Assembly: GCA_014706385.1 (NCBI GenBank)
Contig: JACGZH010000009.1
Span: 434,001 to 498,000 of the forward strand
Length of the DNA stretch: 64,000 bases
DNA from: Phaffia rhodozyma
Lineage: Eukaryota > Basidiomycota > Tremellomycetes > Cystofilobasidiales > Mrakiaceae
Direction: 5' to 3'
Shown here: piece by piece, positions 11,691-23,646 of the stretch
How positions within the stretch are numbered: the stretch's first letter is position 1
Layout: each line of letters starts with the position of its first letter
Notes under the pieces: generated by a model
What the model was told of the DNA's origin: nothing
Databases searched by the model: none
Seen by the model: the letters and a program-made list of their open reading frames with translations, nothing else
Made by a program: the position numbers and the translations under genes

Positions 11691-12981
11691 TCAATTCTTT
11701 CCCTTCTTACTTCCGACCCTAGTCTCGAATCTACCCTTCTTGTTCTTTGCCGGCCCGGCTCTGCTCTCCCCTTCATCCGGTCCTCTCTTTCTCCTCTCCC
11801 AGGCCCCTCCCTTTTCTCTATCCCCTCCGGAATCATATCTCCCACCACCGAGACCACCCAATACGTCCTCCCAACCGGTCCCTCCGTTTCTACCTCCACC
11901 AAGTCCAAGCGCATCGTCTCTTTCCTCTCTTTCTCTTCTCTTCAGTTCTGATTTCTTCAACGTCAACCTAGTGAAGGCACCTTCCTCAAACTCGGTCTGT
12001 TCTTGAGCGAGCGATCGGTTCGCACGACTAGCTCGAGCAGACGAAGAAAGTGAGGGTAGACCGGAGACAGTTTCTTGATGAGGTAGATGGGACACGGTCG
12101 ACAACGCATAGTCGGTCAACAGGCTTGACGTCTTGCCGGCAGACCCAGATTCGGCTCGGTTCGTTTTGGAAGATTTTGAGGTAGGAGGAAGGTATGGCAC
12201 GGCAGCAAGTCGAGGCGGTCGATAAACGCCCGAAGTGGAGGTTCCGTTGGTTTCGCCGGATGGGGATGAAGCCGATTCAGTCGTCGATGACTGATTCGGT
12301 TTCACCAAGGCCGATGGGTTAGGTCGGAATGACATAGGGTCTGCATCAGAGGGGAGAGAGAAAGAAAAAGAAGAGAAGCACTGGTTTAGTTATAGGTATT
12401 GATGAAAAGTTAAGAGAAGATCGAGATCAAAAGCGTACCGTTTGCTAGATCGACCTCCTTCTCCTCTGCGCCCTTGACGAGACGATCGACTTGTTTTCCG
12501 ACTTTACCCTCCATTCCTCTGACTCGCTCCATGACTTCCCGGATTAGCACCAGTTGCTCAATCAGGTCTCGCTCGCTCGGCTGGCCCGTCCGGCTTCTCG
12601 GTGCGTTGAACGAGTCGAGGACGGATGAAGTAGACGATGGTGTCGATGATGATGACGGTAACGGAGCAGTAGAAGGTGAAAGAGAAGAGCCGAGGAGGAG
12701 AGTGTAGAGGTGGATGTATGAAAGGAGAAGATTCGGTCGAAGCGATAACAGAGAAAGTCCGTTTGAGAGATTGAACGAGGACGGATCAGAGCGAAGGCTA
12801 GATACGCGGTCCAAAGTTGAGGTCAGAAGGGTCGATCGCAAGTGAGGAAAGGAAAGAAAGAAACTGACGATTTAAGAATAGGCGAGAGAGCAGCGTTCAC
12901 TTGTGTTAAGGACGTCTTGATCGTGTTGAGCGTTGAAGGCAGTGTTGAGGTCGATGCCTCGGCGTGTATACTACCGGACAT
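11691..12981 (-). CDS. LCP5: Lcp5/neuroguidin, Sas10/Utp3/C1D family U3 snoRNP factor
   Basis: Minus-strand exons 12981-12869, 12797-12439 and 12340-11691 give 373 residues. Lcp5 associates with the U3 snoRNP in the nucleolus and is needed for early 18S pre-rRNA processing. The N-terminal Sas10/Utp3-type helical region is leucine-rich (NGLSLLSLRPNLLLSYIHL) and is followed by a Ser/Pro linker and a helix with EQLVLIREVMERVRGMEGKV. The middle has the family signature YRPPRLAAVPY after DPMSFRPNPSALV. The C-terminus has FEEGAFTRLTLKKSELKRR, Gly-rich stretches and a basic end (KKGRFETRVGSKKGKN) suited to nucleolar targeting. The order of motifs and length agree with the family. Confidence 0.85.
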
Positions 12982-13083
12982 TTTGTTTATCTGAAGTAAC
13001 AGAACTATATTGTCAGTTGGTTGATCCGTTAAACATGATTCACGATGAATCCTCAAGACTGCCATCATCAGAGTAGCAGTACG

Positions 13084-13215
13084 GAGATGAGAAGGGTTCC
13101 TCAGTCACGGGTTTTCTACGTCCGCCCTCGTCCTGCTAAGACGGGTTGAGCTTTATCTATCAGATGACTTCAGTGCCCAGTGCTGATGGTCATCATTGGA
13201 AACCCTTCTCATCTC
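13084..13215. repeat. Structured repeat, copy 1 (arms plus 100-base core)
   Basis: A 100-base core (13100-13199) starting CTCAGTCACGG and ending CATCATTGG is enclosed by complementary arms at 13084-13100 and 13198-13215, which pair over about 17 bases with one bulge. The core has two more internal hairpins: a CGTC/GACG stem around CTGCTAA, and GATGAC pairing with GTCATC around an inner TCAG/CTGA. No ORF spans it. It lies about 100 bases upstream of the LCP5 start codon, on the outside of that gene. Confidence 0.8.
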
Positions 13216-13457
13216 TTCCTGTTGACGTCCTGTGATGATGGCCTCAAATGTTGTCTCTGAAATCTGAGGGAAGTATATGCACATACAATCCGTTGGGAGA
13301 AATTAAAATTCTGCGAGACGTGAAAACAACTCTAGTGAAAATTCTCCAAGATCTAAGAAAACACGAAAAGAATCAATCGTCAGCCTCCAAGTACTTGCAA
13401 GGATCAACATCAACTAGCACAAAGAGCAAGCAAAGACGAAGAAGAGGTCTACAGCGG

Positions 13458-13574
13458 AAGGTGTCCCTCAGTCACGGGGTTTCTACGTCCGCCCTCGTCC
13501 TGCTAAGACGGGTTGAGCTTTATCTATCAGATGACTTCAGTGCCCAGTGCTGATGGTCATCATTGGGACACCTT
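13458..13574. repeat. Structured repeat, copy 2 (arms plus 100-base core)
   Basis: Direct repeat of the 13.1-kb core (13467-13566), differing at one position that I can see. Its enclosing arms are different in sequence from copy 1 but are again perfectly complementary: AAGGTGTCCC at 13458-13467 and GGGACACCTT at 13565-13574. The two copies are 367 bases apart in the same orientation. Confidence 0.8.
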
Positions 13575-15400
13575 GATGCTTCTCATCTCCATTGTCTATG
13601 CTCACGATCTTCTACTCTATAGAGGGTGTTTCCTTACCGAGATGAAGCGTGTGTGTGTATGTGTTTGAATGTATCTTCTGCCTGTGAAGTTTTTTCCCAA
13701 GAGTTCCAGGCCAATTTGACGGTGTAACCAAAATTGGCTGAAGACTAGGGCCGGGCTGGTTACACTGTAACGATCGTGATCCTTAGACCCACATTTTGAG
13801 ATCAGAGACAGCGCGCGCATCTTACAGTCTTTCATTCATACAGAAAAGAGAGAGAGAGAGAGTAAGAGAGGAGAAGAAAAGGAGAGGCAGAGAAACGGAG
13901 AAAAGGAAGTAGACTTAGAAGAGAAAGAAAAAGAGGAGAAGTCTAAGAGGAAGAGAGTGATAGACTGAACGCTTTCATTAATCTTGCCTTGACTAACATG
14001 TATCTTCTCAAACTATCTAATACATCTGATTGACCTGCTACGGCAACGAGACGGGTTCATCTTCTCTAACAAACCTGCGAGCCAGATCAGATCTTCATTG
14101 CGATAAACATTCGATAATACTCACATAATACTCACATGATACTCACATAATACTCACATAATACTCATATATACTTCTCCTTGCTTGCTAAGGGTTGAAG
14201 CAAGCTTCCTAGTTCTTTTAATTCAGATCACTCAATAAGCCATCATTCTAGTCTACACCAGTAGCTTCTGGTTATTCGTTTACTAACAGAGATCTGGGTG
14301 TAAGAAGATTAAATATGGGGCAGATAGGCTGGGGAAATACCTCGGCTATATCTTCTGATGGAAAGTAAGCGCAGGATGGCAGGTGTACTGTCGATAGATG
14401 CTGCCCAGACTGTTTGCGAGTCAATCGGCTTCCATCTGCCTTTCATTTATTGGTGTTATGCATCTCATATCTTAGCCATACATCTAGTAATACTCGACGC
14501 CTGATTGTCCGTAGTCTATAAGGACATGAAATCCTATGTTACCACGGTCCGTAATGAGCTGTACACATGTTCCTCGGTGCCTATCTGTCTTTGGCCACCA
14601 TCGACCAAGCTTACCAGCTCTTCGCGCCGATTTGTATGTCTTGCTCAGCGCCAGTGCCTTCTAGTGGATATGGTATGCGGAACAATCAAAAGATGAGGAG
14701 GAGTTTTCAGGATATGAGCTGCTATCGTCTTACCTGTTGAAGAAGATTAGATGAACAGCTGTGTCTGAAACGTTGCCCAAACTTATATTTGTGTTCTTGG
14801 TGACCTTTATACAGTCAGTCAGTGGGCTCAGACGACTCAGTGAAATGTCATATCTAGAATTTGTTGGATCTACTGATCTATCACGAACATATGTGATACA
14901 GTTGCAGCCAACAGATCATATTTCGACTTTTCTCTAATCACCCAAACCGACAACAATTCCTTTATCGATAGCTACACATAACAGGCGATTCTGAATATAC
15001 ATATACAAGGCCTGATGGACTATCATGGCGAAATGGAAATTTGTTAGATCGAAAAGATCGATTCCTCCACTATATCCATCTTTTGACATGGCTGTGTGCA
15101 CATATTCATGACTTTCCTCCTTCGGCTATCGCATTGGGTATAGTATGTTGCAAGGAGTAAGGTTGCTTCAAGCCGAGGTGGAAGCATTGAGTTCTAGACT
15201 ACAAAACAGGTCTAATAGGACACTACAAACTGTCCAAAGATTTCGTAATCGGACGAGACTGCGCTTGGCCTCATTATTTTTATCGTTATTTTGTTCTACC
15301 CGCCTCTTTTTTCTTCTTTTTTTTCTTCTTTTCCTCTTCTATCCATCCCTCACCTGGTTCACTCATCCTTTCACGTCTCTACACCTTTTCTCTCTCCAGA
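13575..15400. other. Gene-poor interval
   Basis: About 1.8 kb with no gene I can support. 13850-13970 is purine-rich (GAGA/AGAAG). 14116-14170 is a short tandem repeat. 15260-15400 is a CT-rich promoter/leader of the gene starting at 15401. The short ORFs in between have no family resemblance and no consistent splice sites. Confidence 0.5.
14116..14170 (+). repeat. 11-base tandem repeat (ATACTCACATA)
   Basis: About five imperfect copies of an 11-base unit, ATACTCACATA, with occasional G or T substitutions. Confidence 0.8.
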
Positions 15401-18400
15401 ATGTCCTCCCGTAAGGCTGCCGGTGGAGGATCCCGGAAGCGTAAGGCGCAAGCTAACCAGGACGAGCTTTCCGTTCATACCGCTCCTCCTTCAAGTGCTC
15501 CTCCTAATGTCACCACTGCCAATCCCAACGCTGCCGTCGTTGCCGCCGCTACGGCCACCGATCTCAATGCTCCTCCACCCGCCAAGCGTGCTAAGAAGAT
15601 GAGAGATCCATCGATCATCACATATGTTGGACCTGAAGGAAAGATATTCGAGAGAATATTCCAAGGTGCGCTCGTTCCCGTCGTTGCACTCACCTCATGA
15701 TTTGTTCGAATGCGATAAGGACACGCGTCGGGATGAATATCTCGCTCATCCTCTTTCTATTTTCTTATGTCTTTCTCTCGTATAATCCTCCGTTATAACC
15801 GCATTCGGATATTCATAGAGAGCCTCACGCTGGAACAAATGAAGACAATCGTCAGGAAAAAGATGAAGTACCCGGAGGGTTTGGACATCGAGCTCGCTCA
15901 GTTGAGATATGAGCCGGGTAGGGGTGGCAGGGACGGAGTCAAGACTATCGACCTGGACGACGGTTCGTGTCTTTTTTTCCCTCTGTTCCTATCAATCTTT
16001 CTTTGTCTCCTTGCTCTTGTTCTCATAGAGAGTACATGAATGATCCGGCATGGAGCGCTTGGAAAACTTTTCTTCTCAGGTGTACGCGTCTACTTTCGGC
16101 TGACTCTCATCTGCTTGTTCTAACTCACAGAGGAGGATTTTGATGTATTCAGATACCGGGCGTCCGATCCCCATGCTCCTATTACCATTTCCTTCCAACC
16201 GGGCAATGCGCCCGCGTCTGTATCAACACTCGCTGGTTCCTTTCAGACGCTCACTCCTCGCGCGCTTCCTCCCCCTCCTACTTCGTCGTCTGCCAACAAA
16301 ACTATTCGACCAGCTTCCCAGTCGACTACCTTGCTTTCCGCTCTCCCAAAACCTGTCCTCAATCTGTCCTCTTCGTCCAATAACACTAATGCCTCTGGAA
16401 CAACAGAGGTGGCCTCGCCTAAGCAACCATCCGCTAAGAAGAAAACACAGTTTGCTCCGACCCCAGCTCCTCGAACGCCGGTTGCCCCGTCTACGTCCGT
16501 TCTCTCTAGTAACAGCGCCGGTCCTGGTTTGGCAGCTCCAGCGAGTGCCCCGCCTGTTCTAAAAACTTCGAGAAAGCGGAACACATCTTCTCAATCGGCA
16601 GCCAAAGGTCCTATGCTCGAGTTTGAGCCTGAACCCACACCGTCTGTGTCTGCCTCTGCCCCGGCCCCTACTCTGACCCCCACCCCTGCTCCGGCCGCTG
16701 TGGACACTGCTAAGACACATACTCCCGCCGAGGCTCCTACCACTACAAAAACTCCTACCCCTGCTGCCTCTCAGAAGGGCACAGGGAAAGAAGTAGGATC
16801 TAAGACTCCCAGTAAGGCAGCTACGACATCTGAGAAACCGGCGAAACGACGAAAGACTTCGACCGTCCCTCCTGTTTCTACTCCTGTTCCTGCTGTCTCT
16901 CCTGTCGCTTCTGCTACTTCAGCCATCATCGCTCCTGCACCCCCTTCATCAACTCCGGCCTCAGCCCCTGCTCCATCCTCGGCTTCTGTATCAAAGCACA
17001 TGCCTACGCCTACACCTGCGCAGAAAGCTCCTCAACTTCCTTCCCTTGCACCCCCTATTTACCTTCCCAAGTCTCGAAAATCTCTTCCTGCACCTTCCAC
17101 TCAGCCTATCTCTATCTCAGATAAGGAGAAAGTGACGGAGGGTGAAAATGACAAGTCTTGGGAAGCTGAGAAATGGCTGCCTCCTACGTTGGCAGCAGCT
17201 GTTGCTAGGAGAAAGTCGATGGGAGCCACTCCTCTGGCTTTGGAGTTGGACTTCCCGTCTTCTTCTCTGGCTTCTGTGACAAGCGACGCTGTTACAACTT
17301 CTGAGAAAGATCAGGAGAAGGAAAAAGAGCCTGAAAAAGAGAAGAAGGAGAAGAGGAAGAGTACGGTTGGAAAACCGATTTCGTCTCCAAAGAAACAAGC
17401 ATCAACACAGTCTCAGAATGCACTCTCGCCTGCTGCAAACTCGGTAGAATTGGGATTGCCTTCTAGTTATGAGTTTGGGAAGGAGAAGGAAGTTGATGAG
17501 GTTCGTCACTTAGCTTAACCCATGTAGTATCTTCTTACCCAAAAATGGGACACAGTTCCGACGCTTATCAATAGTTGTTCTCGTTCTGGTTCTGGATCTA
17601 ATTACTTCTCTCTCGCTCTCCCACTCTGAAACGTGGGGTGCCGAAATGTAAACAGTCAAGTGAAAACGAGGCTCCTGCTACTTTGACGCCTGCTCACAAC
17701 ACAAAAGGGAAACTTGCAAGTTCTTGATCGTTCGTAATCACGAGTACAATCCATGCGCTTTTTGGCTAACTCTGTCGTTATGTTGCACCCATGATTAGCC
17801 TCCCACACCTAAACAACCTTCCAATCTACCGGCTCCCGTCCCCGTGTCTCCTATCAACCCTCCTACTCCTAATCAACAACGGACTCCCCTAAAAGCCCGA
17901 TCTATGACCCCTCTCTCGTCACCAGCTGGACCTGTAGCTCCCTCGTCTCCCGAGAAACAACCTCATTCGGATGTTTACATCGAGGATGATGGAGAAGGAT
18001 CCACTTCCGAGTCCTCTTCCGATGATTCTTCCGATGACGAAGAGGAGAGTGAGGAAAAGGAGAAAGAGAAGAGTGGGAAGAAGGAAGAGCAAGAGAAGAA
18101 CGTGTTGGCACCAAGCTCTAGTCTTCCAAATGGACTCAAGCACGCCCTTCCTCCTCCTCGGTTCTCTGGTGCTCCCCTCCGCCCCGCCATCGATAGCGAT
18201 GATGACGAGGAGGATGATGATAGCGAGGATGATGATGATGATGTGGTCCACTACTCGGATGCTACAGATAGTCCTCCGAAAAAGAAACGAGCGTCAATGT
18301 TGAGCCAGGGTCGAGGAAGAAAGAGCGGAGCGTTCTCAGAAAGCGAGGATGATGAAGGTATCTTGCCCCCTGGTGTCAAAGATCCTGATGCTGAAACCGA

Positions 18401-20231
18401 AGAGAGGCAGGGTAATGGAGAAGGAGAAGAGGAGGAAGAGGAGGCGGATCCTATTGTGGAAGAACCGGCTGATCTACAAAATGGAGCTCAAAAACGTGTT
18501 CAAAGTGAGACGATCGAGAGTTGGTCCGACCAAGGGCTCGATAGTGAATCCGGCTCGGTTCTAGTCGTCAGCGGGAGGGTGAACGACCCACCTCGGGTTT
18601 TAATCTCATCTCCTTCTGTACGGTCGAACGAGTCATCTCCTGAACCTACGTGGGAGGAACCCCCTGTTCAGGTTTCCACTGTCACCGACGCTCCGGCTGT
18701 TGAAACTACACCAAAACCTCGAAAATCATTAGGAGATCTGGAAGAACTCGACGCGTCCCAACCGCCGTTGACGTTCAGCACGCTCAACCGAGCATTGGAC
18801 GAAGCAGGCGAGTTGGACAGAGTCGACGGTAACAGTAATGACTCTCAAGCAATCGGGTCAGGCAACCAAGAGCCAGAGAAGGAGGAGGAGGAGAAGGAAG
18901 AGGAGGATAAGGACGAGGACGACGATGTCGACAGAGAGCCACCTATTTTGCGTGCATCGACTCGGGGTCGTCCGATTGGTGGCGACGTGTCTCGAAAGAC
19001 CTCATCTTCATCCAGTCTAATCGCCAGGAGAGAAGAAGTCGAGGTTGAAAACCAAGTCAGCGAAGGCGATTATCCGGAATCTGAGCCACCTTCGTCCATT
19101 CAATCCAGATTCGCTCCTTCCCTTCCTCCTTCGTCGTCGGCTGTCAACACGCCGAGCGCTACCCCTCGGACGCTTACGAAGGCTGAGCAGATCAGGAACC
19201 GGCGAGCCGAGTTGGTGGCTGAGAAAGCAGCAGCCGCCAGGGTGAAAGCCGAAGAAGTTGCAGCAAAGCACGAGATCGCGATCGAGAACGCGCGGAAGAA
19301 GGGAAAGCCGTTATCAAAGATGCTGCTAAACTATCTGGAGAAGAAGAAGAAAAAGGAGGAGGAAGAGAGGGCGAAAGAGGAAGCTCATGCGGATTTAGCG
19401 ATTCTCCGGGCGGGTGCTAAGCAGATTGAGAACCAGCGGTCGGTAGGAAGGGAGAGTTTAGGTAACTCGGACTTAAAACAAGCGGAAGAAGAACCGGTCA
19501 CCGTTGTCGACGGAAAGGTCCAAGACACAGTGGATGAGACCCTCAAGGTACAAGAGACGCCTGCCAAGTCGGCCAGACCCACCGAGGATAAGTCTGCCTC
19601 TGTCTCCAAGGTTAGTTTTTTTCCTTTCGGGTCTTTGACTGTTTTGGCAGCTGGCAGAAGGACGACTAACGTTAATATGTGACATCCGACATGGTAGCCG
19701 ACTCCGTCAAATAGTCCACAGACTTCGCTTCCTTATTCACGCAACCGTGCCTCTCAGCCTCGACCTAGCATCTCAGCGACCACCTCGGCCACTCCTTCTC
19801 TGTACCCTTCGATTCCTCTCCCTCCGCCTTCTCAGCCAGTCGCTCTTCCGAGTTCATCCCAACGAAGAGCTCCAGGATTGTCGGACCTGTCCCAGCGGTC
19901 CAAGGCTGAATTCGCAGTGGCTGGTTCAGAAACCGCCCGGGCGAAAGCAGCGGGAAGAGAGTCGGGTGTGTTGGGGCGAATTGGAGGTTGGATCTCAGGT
20001 AGCGCAAGGAGCACGCCCATCGGTAAACAGAGTGGCGTAGCGCTAGACCCAGAGAGCGAATCGAGCGATGACGATGACGACGACGAGGAAGATGAGGACA
20101 GCAGTTCGAGTGAGGAAGAAGGCGGAAAACGAGGGCAGTCCAAGGCAGTCAAGCAAGCGGTCAAGGCGAGGATGGCAAGTGGACGAAAAGTGGGAAAACC
20201 GAAGAAGAGTATTCTGGGTTCCCTTATGTAA
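15401..20231 (+). CDS. Large acidic Ser/Pro-rich nuclear protein, possibly Net1/Dnt1-like
   Basis: Exons 15401-15665, 15819-15962, 16031-16079, 16153-17500, 17799-19610 and 19698-20231 total 1,383 codons in phase. The first ~170 residues look folded: after a basic leader come IITYVGPEGKIFERIFQE, LTLEQMKTIVRKKMKYPEGL, YMNDPAWSAWKTFLLRY and DPHAPITISF. The rest is low complexity: Pro/Thr/Ala repeats, KRRK-type basic clusters, long Glu/Asp/Ser tracts (around residues 650-750), a charged coiled-coil-like stretch (KAEQIRNRRAELVAEKAAA) and a last acidic tract followed by KPKKSILGSLM. The overall plan of a small N-terminal domain plus a long Ser/acidic nuclear tail recalls nucleolar Net1/Dnt1 proteins, but I cannot confirm the domain, so the name is tentative. 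A nuclear location is inferred from the basic clusters. Confidence 0.72.
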
Positions 20232-20678
20232 ATGAATAGCTTTCCCTTTCCTCCTCTACACACGAGAGAACTGTTGTTTATTGGAAGCACGCGACGAAGC
20301 CACTGTTTCCGTACGCTTTCCTCTTCTTTGAACTAGAACCAACTACACCAAACCTCTCTTGACACAAGCGCACATGAACGTACAAGAAGCCTTGATCTTT
20401 AGATGATGAAACATGCTGGCTGCTCAAGACTCTGGATGTTTGAGCCCCTGAGAGATGACGAAATGAATGGAATATACCTGCACGCTTCATTCTGCGACCT
20501 CTCCCTCCGGTCGTTCACCTTCTCGTCCATCAGGCCACACCTTTATTCAATCACTCTCTTTGTTTCTTCTCTTTTTTTCTTTCCAACAGACATTTGAGCA
20601 CCCACTCTCTTTAGCAAGGACGTTTTCCTTCTTACATCTACCTCTTCCATTTAAGATTTAATTACACGCCCGGTCCGA
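20232..20678. other. Intergenic between two + strand genes
   Basis: About 450 bases with nothing recognisable beyond a pyrimidine-rich stretch from about 20510 to 20650, probably the LIM-gene promoter/leader. Confidence 0.5.
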
Positions 20679-23646
20679 ATGCCGTTGGTTATTCCCCGCT
20701 CGGGCCATCCGGGAGGAGAGCGAGCGTCCCAGGTCCTTCCCAGCGTCAACGTACCGCCCTTTTTTCAAAACATATGTACACGAAGAGACCCGTAGAAACT
20801 GATCCAATTTTTTCTTGTATTTGATTCTGGTTTCATCTGTAGTGCTCCAACTGTCAGACACCCGTACCGTTCCATGAACTAGGAGATCATGTATGTTCCC
20901 TCGCCCTTGCCTCTCCTTCAGGTATCAAGAACCCGACTGTACCAAACACGACGAGACGACAGCCAGCGTCAAAGGCAGAGTCAAGCCTGCCTAGAACAAA
21001 CGTACCGATACAGAGACCTTTGCTTGCTGCATCCTATTCAACCAGTCCGGTGAAGAGCGAGCTCGTAGCCGCTGAATCTCCATCGAGACAATCTCCTTAT
21101 CGGCCACCTCAACCTCAGCATCCAAATCAGCGTCAAAATCAACAACAGCAACTGCAGCAGCGGCAACCTCAGCAACAACATCAACAACAGCAGCAACAGC
21201 AACAACGATCGATACGTTCGCCTGCTCCTCCGCCTCTCTCTTTCACTCCCAATCAATCTGATTCCCCTATCTCAAATCCTTCTTCGCTTCCCTCGCCCAC
21301 TAATAGTTCCTGGCAATGCCGACCTTCGTTGCCCTCTCCCTCAGGGGGAGGGGAATCAGCCGATGAGGTGATGAGGCGGTTAGGTTTAAGGACTACCGAA
21401 GTTGGAGGAGGAGCCGGGCGCGCAGGTGTGGGAAGAAGAACATTCGTTGTCGCACAACATCAAGCGGCTGAGGAAGCAAGGCGACGAGCAGCAGGTTCGT
21501 TCTTGTTTCTGATGCGCTCTTTCCTTTTATTCGCTTTCTCCTTTCTCCATATTAACTCGATTGGGTCGTACAAACTAGGTCAACCACCATCTCCGACCTA
21601 TCCAGTTCCTCAGCCTCAGACATCGCCCTCTCCTCACCATCATCCTGAGCAGCACCTGGCCAGTTCTTCGCCTTCCGTCTCTTCCCTCTCGTCAGCATCA
21701 TCCTCTGCCTCTTCTCCATGGACCTCGCTCTGTTCGACATCATCTTCGTCGGTTCGATCAGACTCGGATCGTCATCCGGTGGTGCCATCTTCCCACCAAC
21801 ATGTTCCATCGAAATCTAATCATACACACCTCCCTTTTCAAGACAAAGCACACAGACCGGACCATTCTGCTTCGTTTTCTTCTGCTTCTGCTTCTTCGGC
21901 ATCCTCCAAGCCCTCATTCTCACTACCGCGCATCGAAGCCGATGTACCTTTCTACGGGAGAGACGACGATGACGACGATGACGACGATATCGACGAACGG
22001 GACGAGGATGAATACGGCTCGGACGAAGACTCTGGTTCTATCTTACCCTGGGCTCGAATGTCTCGCTCATCAAGCTCCGCATCTTTCCGATCTGGTTTAC
22101 TCGATGCTATTCAGAAAGACGTCAATGCTGCTTCGAAAACAGGCTCTGGCCAGGTCAAGGGCTCTCATAAACTCAGAGGACCTGAGGTCCTCGGTGTATC
22201 GGGGCTATCAAGTGAAGTCGATAGCGAGAGCGGTCACGGGCGCGAGAGTGAGAACGATGAGGAAAGTAGTTTGGGTGGGTATGACTCAGCTGGGACATAT
22301 GAGGAAGGAGCCGAGGAGCTTTACGAGGAAGACGACGACGAAGACAAAGAAAGTGCTATTGCGTTTGACGGAGGAAACTCGGGTCTCTCTCGACAAAAGC
22401 CATCGTCATCGTCAATATCACCGTCGGACCAATCCTCCAGTTCGATCTCTCCCCTCCATGTTCAGACTGATCTGTCCACTCCTCTTCGACTTTCCATCAC
22501 TTTTACACCTGCATCGACAGAATCCTCCCCCTTACATCCGACTCCGACAGCAGACGGAGGGAAGCAACATCGACTCAGTCGACCGGATCTGCCCAAAGGA
22601 AAGAACGCGCAGACGAAGAGAAAGGCGTGCAAGAATTGTGGATGTGCCGTAGGTGGAGACGTCAAGTTTGTCAGGATGAAAGAAGAAGGCGGGGTATTGT
22701 GTGAGAGGGATTGGAAGATGATGTACTTGCCCAAGGTTGGTTATGTTTTGATTTTCTGGCACTTTGAGAGTAGAATTCAACACAAAAGGTTGGAAAGCTT
22801 ATGATGGGTTATTGTGTGACATTGAAGTGCCGACGATGTGCCCTTCCTATCGAGAGCCAGGCGATCTCCTCTGCTGATGGTCAACTCAAAGTACGTAGTT
22901 TCTCGCGCTGCTCTAGCATGTGTCTCATCAAGTCAGCGTTTTCTGAAATTAACCATGGCTGTGTGTCGTCTTAGGGCAAATACCATCGGGCATGCTTCAC
23001 GTGCTATGGATGCGACCGGCCGTTCGACGGACAGACATTCTGGGTGTTTGATGCTCGGCCATTTTGCGAATGGTGTTACCATCGAGAGAAGTAAGTCTCT
23101 ACCTCCTCCGTCTTTCATGACATGTCATCTTTGCTTAAACGTCTGTACTTGACTCGGTCAATTCTTCTCTCTCTCGGGTGATGTATCCAACAGCGGGTCG
23201 TTGTGCGCACTGGCCAGCTGTGGGAAACCTATCGAGGGGGATTGTGCGGTCGTTGAGGTGAAAGAAGGATCATCAACAAGCCAAGTGAAGTTGCATCCAT
23301 CTTGTCTTCGGTGTGACCGTGCGTTTTGTTTTGTTCTTTGCTCCTTGTTCCTTTTTAAGATTATCTTCTTACGTTTCCTTATCCCGTTGCATCGGTTCTC
23401 TTTGTTTTTTCTCTTGTCGACTTGCCTTGTTTGAACGCAGACCCGGACGGCCCACCTTGTATGGCGTCGATGCAAGAACATTACGAGATTGCTCACAAAC
23501 GGTTCTGTCCGACTCATATGAACGCCGCGTGGGAATCGAAGAAGGAGGCCGACAGAAAGTCTGGGTTGAATGTCTCTGGGGAGGGAAAGCCGAGAAAGAG
23601 ATTGACAATGATGGTGTCTTTGCCGACAGGGAACAATAGGTTCTGA
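20679..23646 (+). CDS. LIM-domain protein (paxillin-like)
   Basis: Exons 20679-20732, 20843-20890, 20930-21494, 21579-22735, 22828-22890, 22975-23090, 23194-23318 and 23441-23646 give 777 residues. The N-terminus has a short Cys/His unit (CSNCQTPVPFHELGDH). A ~500-residue disordered region follows, with poly-Gln and HQQQ tracts, Ser runs and an acidic DDDDDDDID stretch. The C-terminal ~250 residues carry LIM zinc fingers: CKNCGCAV...CERDWKMMYLPKCRRC, then HRACFTCYGCDRPFDG and FCEWCYH, then CALASCGKPIEGDC, HPSCLRC and FCPTHM. Such proteins act in cell polarity and Rho signalling at growth sites in fungi; that role here is inferred. Intron 21495-21578 is a multiple of three without a stop, so its retention would still give an open frame; it is called an intron because its translation is hydrophobic and unlike the flanks. 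Confidence 0.85.

Noticed and set aside
13140..13170. tRNA B-box-like GGGTTGAGC in the repeat core
   Set aside because: Does not match GGTTCRANNCC and no cloverleaf can be drawn.
13100..13199. Hammerhead-ribozyme-like CTGATG...GGAAAC in the structured repeat
   Set aside because: The conserved CUGANGA core is not intact (CTGATGG), and the required stem order is absent; copy 2 also lacks the GAAA.
16140..16562. 140-residue ORF at the start of exon 4 of the acidic gene
   Set aside because: Out-of-frame Arg/Leu/Pro translation; the other frame links in phase to both neighbouring exons.
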